In this document: positions 6,803-8,090 of the stretch, in pieces
Position numbering within the stretch: position 1 is the first letter of the stretch
How the letters are laid out: the number at the start of each line of letters is the position of its first letter
DNA from: Lutispora sp.
Lineage (GTDB): Bacteria; Bacillota; Clostridia; Lutisporales; Lutisporaceae
DNA length: 8,090 nucleotides
Assembly (NCBI GenBank): GCA_030834765.1
Contig: JAUQXG010000084.1
Location: 1-8,090 of the forward strand
Direction: 5' to 3'
Made by a program: the position numbers and the translations under genes
Notes under the pieces: generated by a model
What the model saw: the letters and a program-made list of their open reading frames with translations, nothing else
What the model was told of the DNA's origin: nothing
Database searches by the model: none

Positions 6803-8090
6803 ATGAAAAAGAATTATGATGTAATAATAGTGGGTGCTGGAGCAAGTGGGATATTCGCAGCATATGAGCTTTCAAAAGTAGCTCCAAATATATCAGTGGC
6901 GATGATAGAAAAAGGTCATACGTTAAAGAGAAGAACTTGTCCAATAGATAATGTAAAAATTGATTCTTGCATAAATTGTTCCGTATGCAATGTTATGAAT
7001 GGCTTTGGTGGGGCAGGAAGTATGTCTGATGGAAAGTATAATATTACAAATAACTTTGGCGGAGAGCTTTATAAATACATAGGGAAAAAAGAAGCTCTTA
7101 ATCTTATGCATTATGTGGATGAAGTCAACTGTAAAATGGGCGGAGCAGAGGCAAAGCTTTATTCTACAGAAAACACCGAGCTTAAGACGAAAGCATTAAG
7201 ATATGATTTGCACCTTTTAGATGCAGAGGTAAGACATTTGGGAACCGATAGGAATCTTGTCATTTTGAATAATTTGTATGAATACTTAAAAGATAAAGTG
7301 GATATATTTTGTGATACTGAGGTAGTAGAAATAGAAAAACTAGCAAAAGGTTTTATCGTGGAAACAGATAAGGAAAAAGTAGAATGCAAGCATCTTGTGT
7401 TAGCAACAGGCAGATCTGGTTCTAAGTGGTTATCAAAGGTTTGTCAGGACTTGGGGATACAAACTGAGAGCAACAGAGTGGACATCGGTGTAAGGGTTGA
7501 GCTTCCTGCAGCCGTATTTGAACATATTACAAGTGAAGTTTATGAAAGTAAGATTGTTTACAGAACAAAAAATTATAACGATTTAGTTCGTACATTTTGT
7601 ATGAATCCCCATGGCAAGGTAGTAACAGAAAACACCAATGGTATTATCACAGTAAATGGACATAGCTATTCAGACCCTAAGTACCATACAGAGAACACAA
7701 ACTTTGCCTTGCTTGTGTCAAATCGCTTTACTGAGCCTTTTAGAAACAGCAATGAATATGGGGAATCCATTGCAAGGATTTCAAACATGTTGGGGGGCGG
7801 AGTGCTAGTCCAGAGATTTGGAGATTTGGTTAAGGGAAGACGATCCAGTGAAAGAAGAATGGAAAAAAGCTTTTTGGTCCCAACTTTAAACGCAACTGCA
7901 GGAGATTTAAGTCTTGTTATGCCTAAAAGGCAATTAGATGATATAATAGAAATGATATACGCACTTGATAAGATTGCTCCAGGAACAGCAAATGAAGATA
8001 CTTTATTATATGGAGTGGAAGTTAAGTTTTATAATTCAAAGGTAGAAGTAGATGAAAACCTTGAAACAATTGTGAAAGATCTCTATGTCC
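6803..8090 (+). CDS. FAD-dependent dehydrogenase (COG2509-like), 3' end outside window
   Basis: The first 429 codons of a flavoprotein oxidoreductase, open to the window edge. ATG 6803 is preceded by the strong Shine-Dalgarno GGAGGGAGAGG (6786-6796). The N-terminus VIIVGAGASGIFAAYEL is a Rossmann FAD-binding motif (GxGxxG at 11-16), with the acidic end of the second strand at E36. A cysteine patch follows: C46 (in RRTCP), C56, C59 and C62, then GFGGAGSMSDGK (67-78), a hallmark of this family. A second FAD contact motif is LVLATGRSG (198-206). Further family-like motifs are TFCMNPHGKVV (264-274), GRRS (345-348) and GDLSLVMPKR (367-376). The last visible residues, EVKFY...VEVDENLET, normally precede a final GDG-type FAD motif, so only a few dozen residues should be missing. 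Substrate and electron partner are not established for this family to my knowledge. It is separated from dnaB by a terminator and has its own promoter, so it is a separate unit. Confidence 0.88.
   Translation, partial: MKKNYDVIIVGAGASGIFAAYELSKVAPNISVAMIEKGHTLKRRTCPIDNVKIDSCINCSVCNVMNGFGGAGSMSDGKYNITNNFGGELYKYIGKKEALNLMHYVDEVNCKMGGAEAKLYSTENTELKTKALRYDLHLLDAEVRHLGTDRNLVILNNLYEYLKDKVDIFCDTEVVEIEKLAKGFIVETDKEKVECKHLVLATGRSGSKWLSKVCQDLGIQTESNRVDIGVRVELPAAVFEHITSEVYESKIVYRTKNYNDLVRTFCMNPHGKVVTENTNGIITVNGHSYSDPKYHTENTNFALLVSNRFTEPFRNSNEYGESIARISNMLGGGVLVQRFGDLVKGRRSSERRMEKSFLVPTLNATAGDLSLVMPKRQLDDIIEMIYALDKIAPGTANEDTLLYGVEVKFYNSKVEVDENLETIVKDLYV

Noticed and set aside
6609..6944. 111-codon open frame on the minus strand upstream of and into the FAD dehydrogenase gene
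   Set aside because: It overlaps the well-supported start of the FAD dehydrogenase, covers its promoter and leader, has leucine/histidine-rich low-complexity sequence and no recognisable domain.

Overview
The window is a low-GC stretch of a Clostridia-type (anaerobic, probably endospore-forming) Firmicutes chromosome. The gene order yybS - gdpP - rplI - lonC - dnaB, the AT-rich codon use, the ATG and GTG starts with strong Shine-Dalgarno sequences, and a LonC-type protease (a family known from a subset of spore formers) all point this way. The genus cannot be told from this sequence.

Bases 1-6096 form a tightly packed plus-strand gene cluster. It starts with the C-terminal end of a YybS/DUF2232 membrane protein, followed by the c-di-AMP phosphodiesterase GdpP (overlapping ATGA junction), ribosomal protein L9 (overlapping TAATG junction), the AAA+ Lon-type protease LonC, and the replicative helicase DnaB. 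A 161-base spacer between lonC and dnaB holds a GC-rich, repeat-bearing, hairpin-forming block that looks unlike its surroundings. A strong intrinsic terminator closes the cluster directly after dnaB.

Bases 6134-6802 contain no convincing gene. They hold a cluster of DnaA-box-like 9-mers: two perfect TTATCCACA, one perfect TTATACACA and several one-mismatch copies, including three in exact head-to-tail contiguity. A very AT-rich tract with a further near-box follows. This looks like a replication-origin-like or DnaA-titrating/regulatory region beside the helicase gene, and it is the most interesting part of the window. Downstream are a sigma-A-like promoter and a leader of about 160 bases with two hairpins.

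Bases 6803-8090 are the first 429 codons of a COG2509-like FAD-dependent dehydrogenase, cut by the window end. It has an N-terminal dinucleotide-binding fold and a conserved four-cysteine patch.

The cluster joins second-messenger turnover (c-di-AMP), translation (L9), protein quality control (LonC) and replication (DnaB). This arrangement is common near the chromosomal origin in Firmicutes, which fits the nearby DnaA-box cluster.
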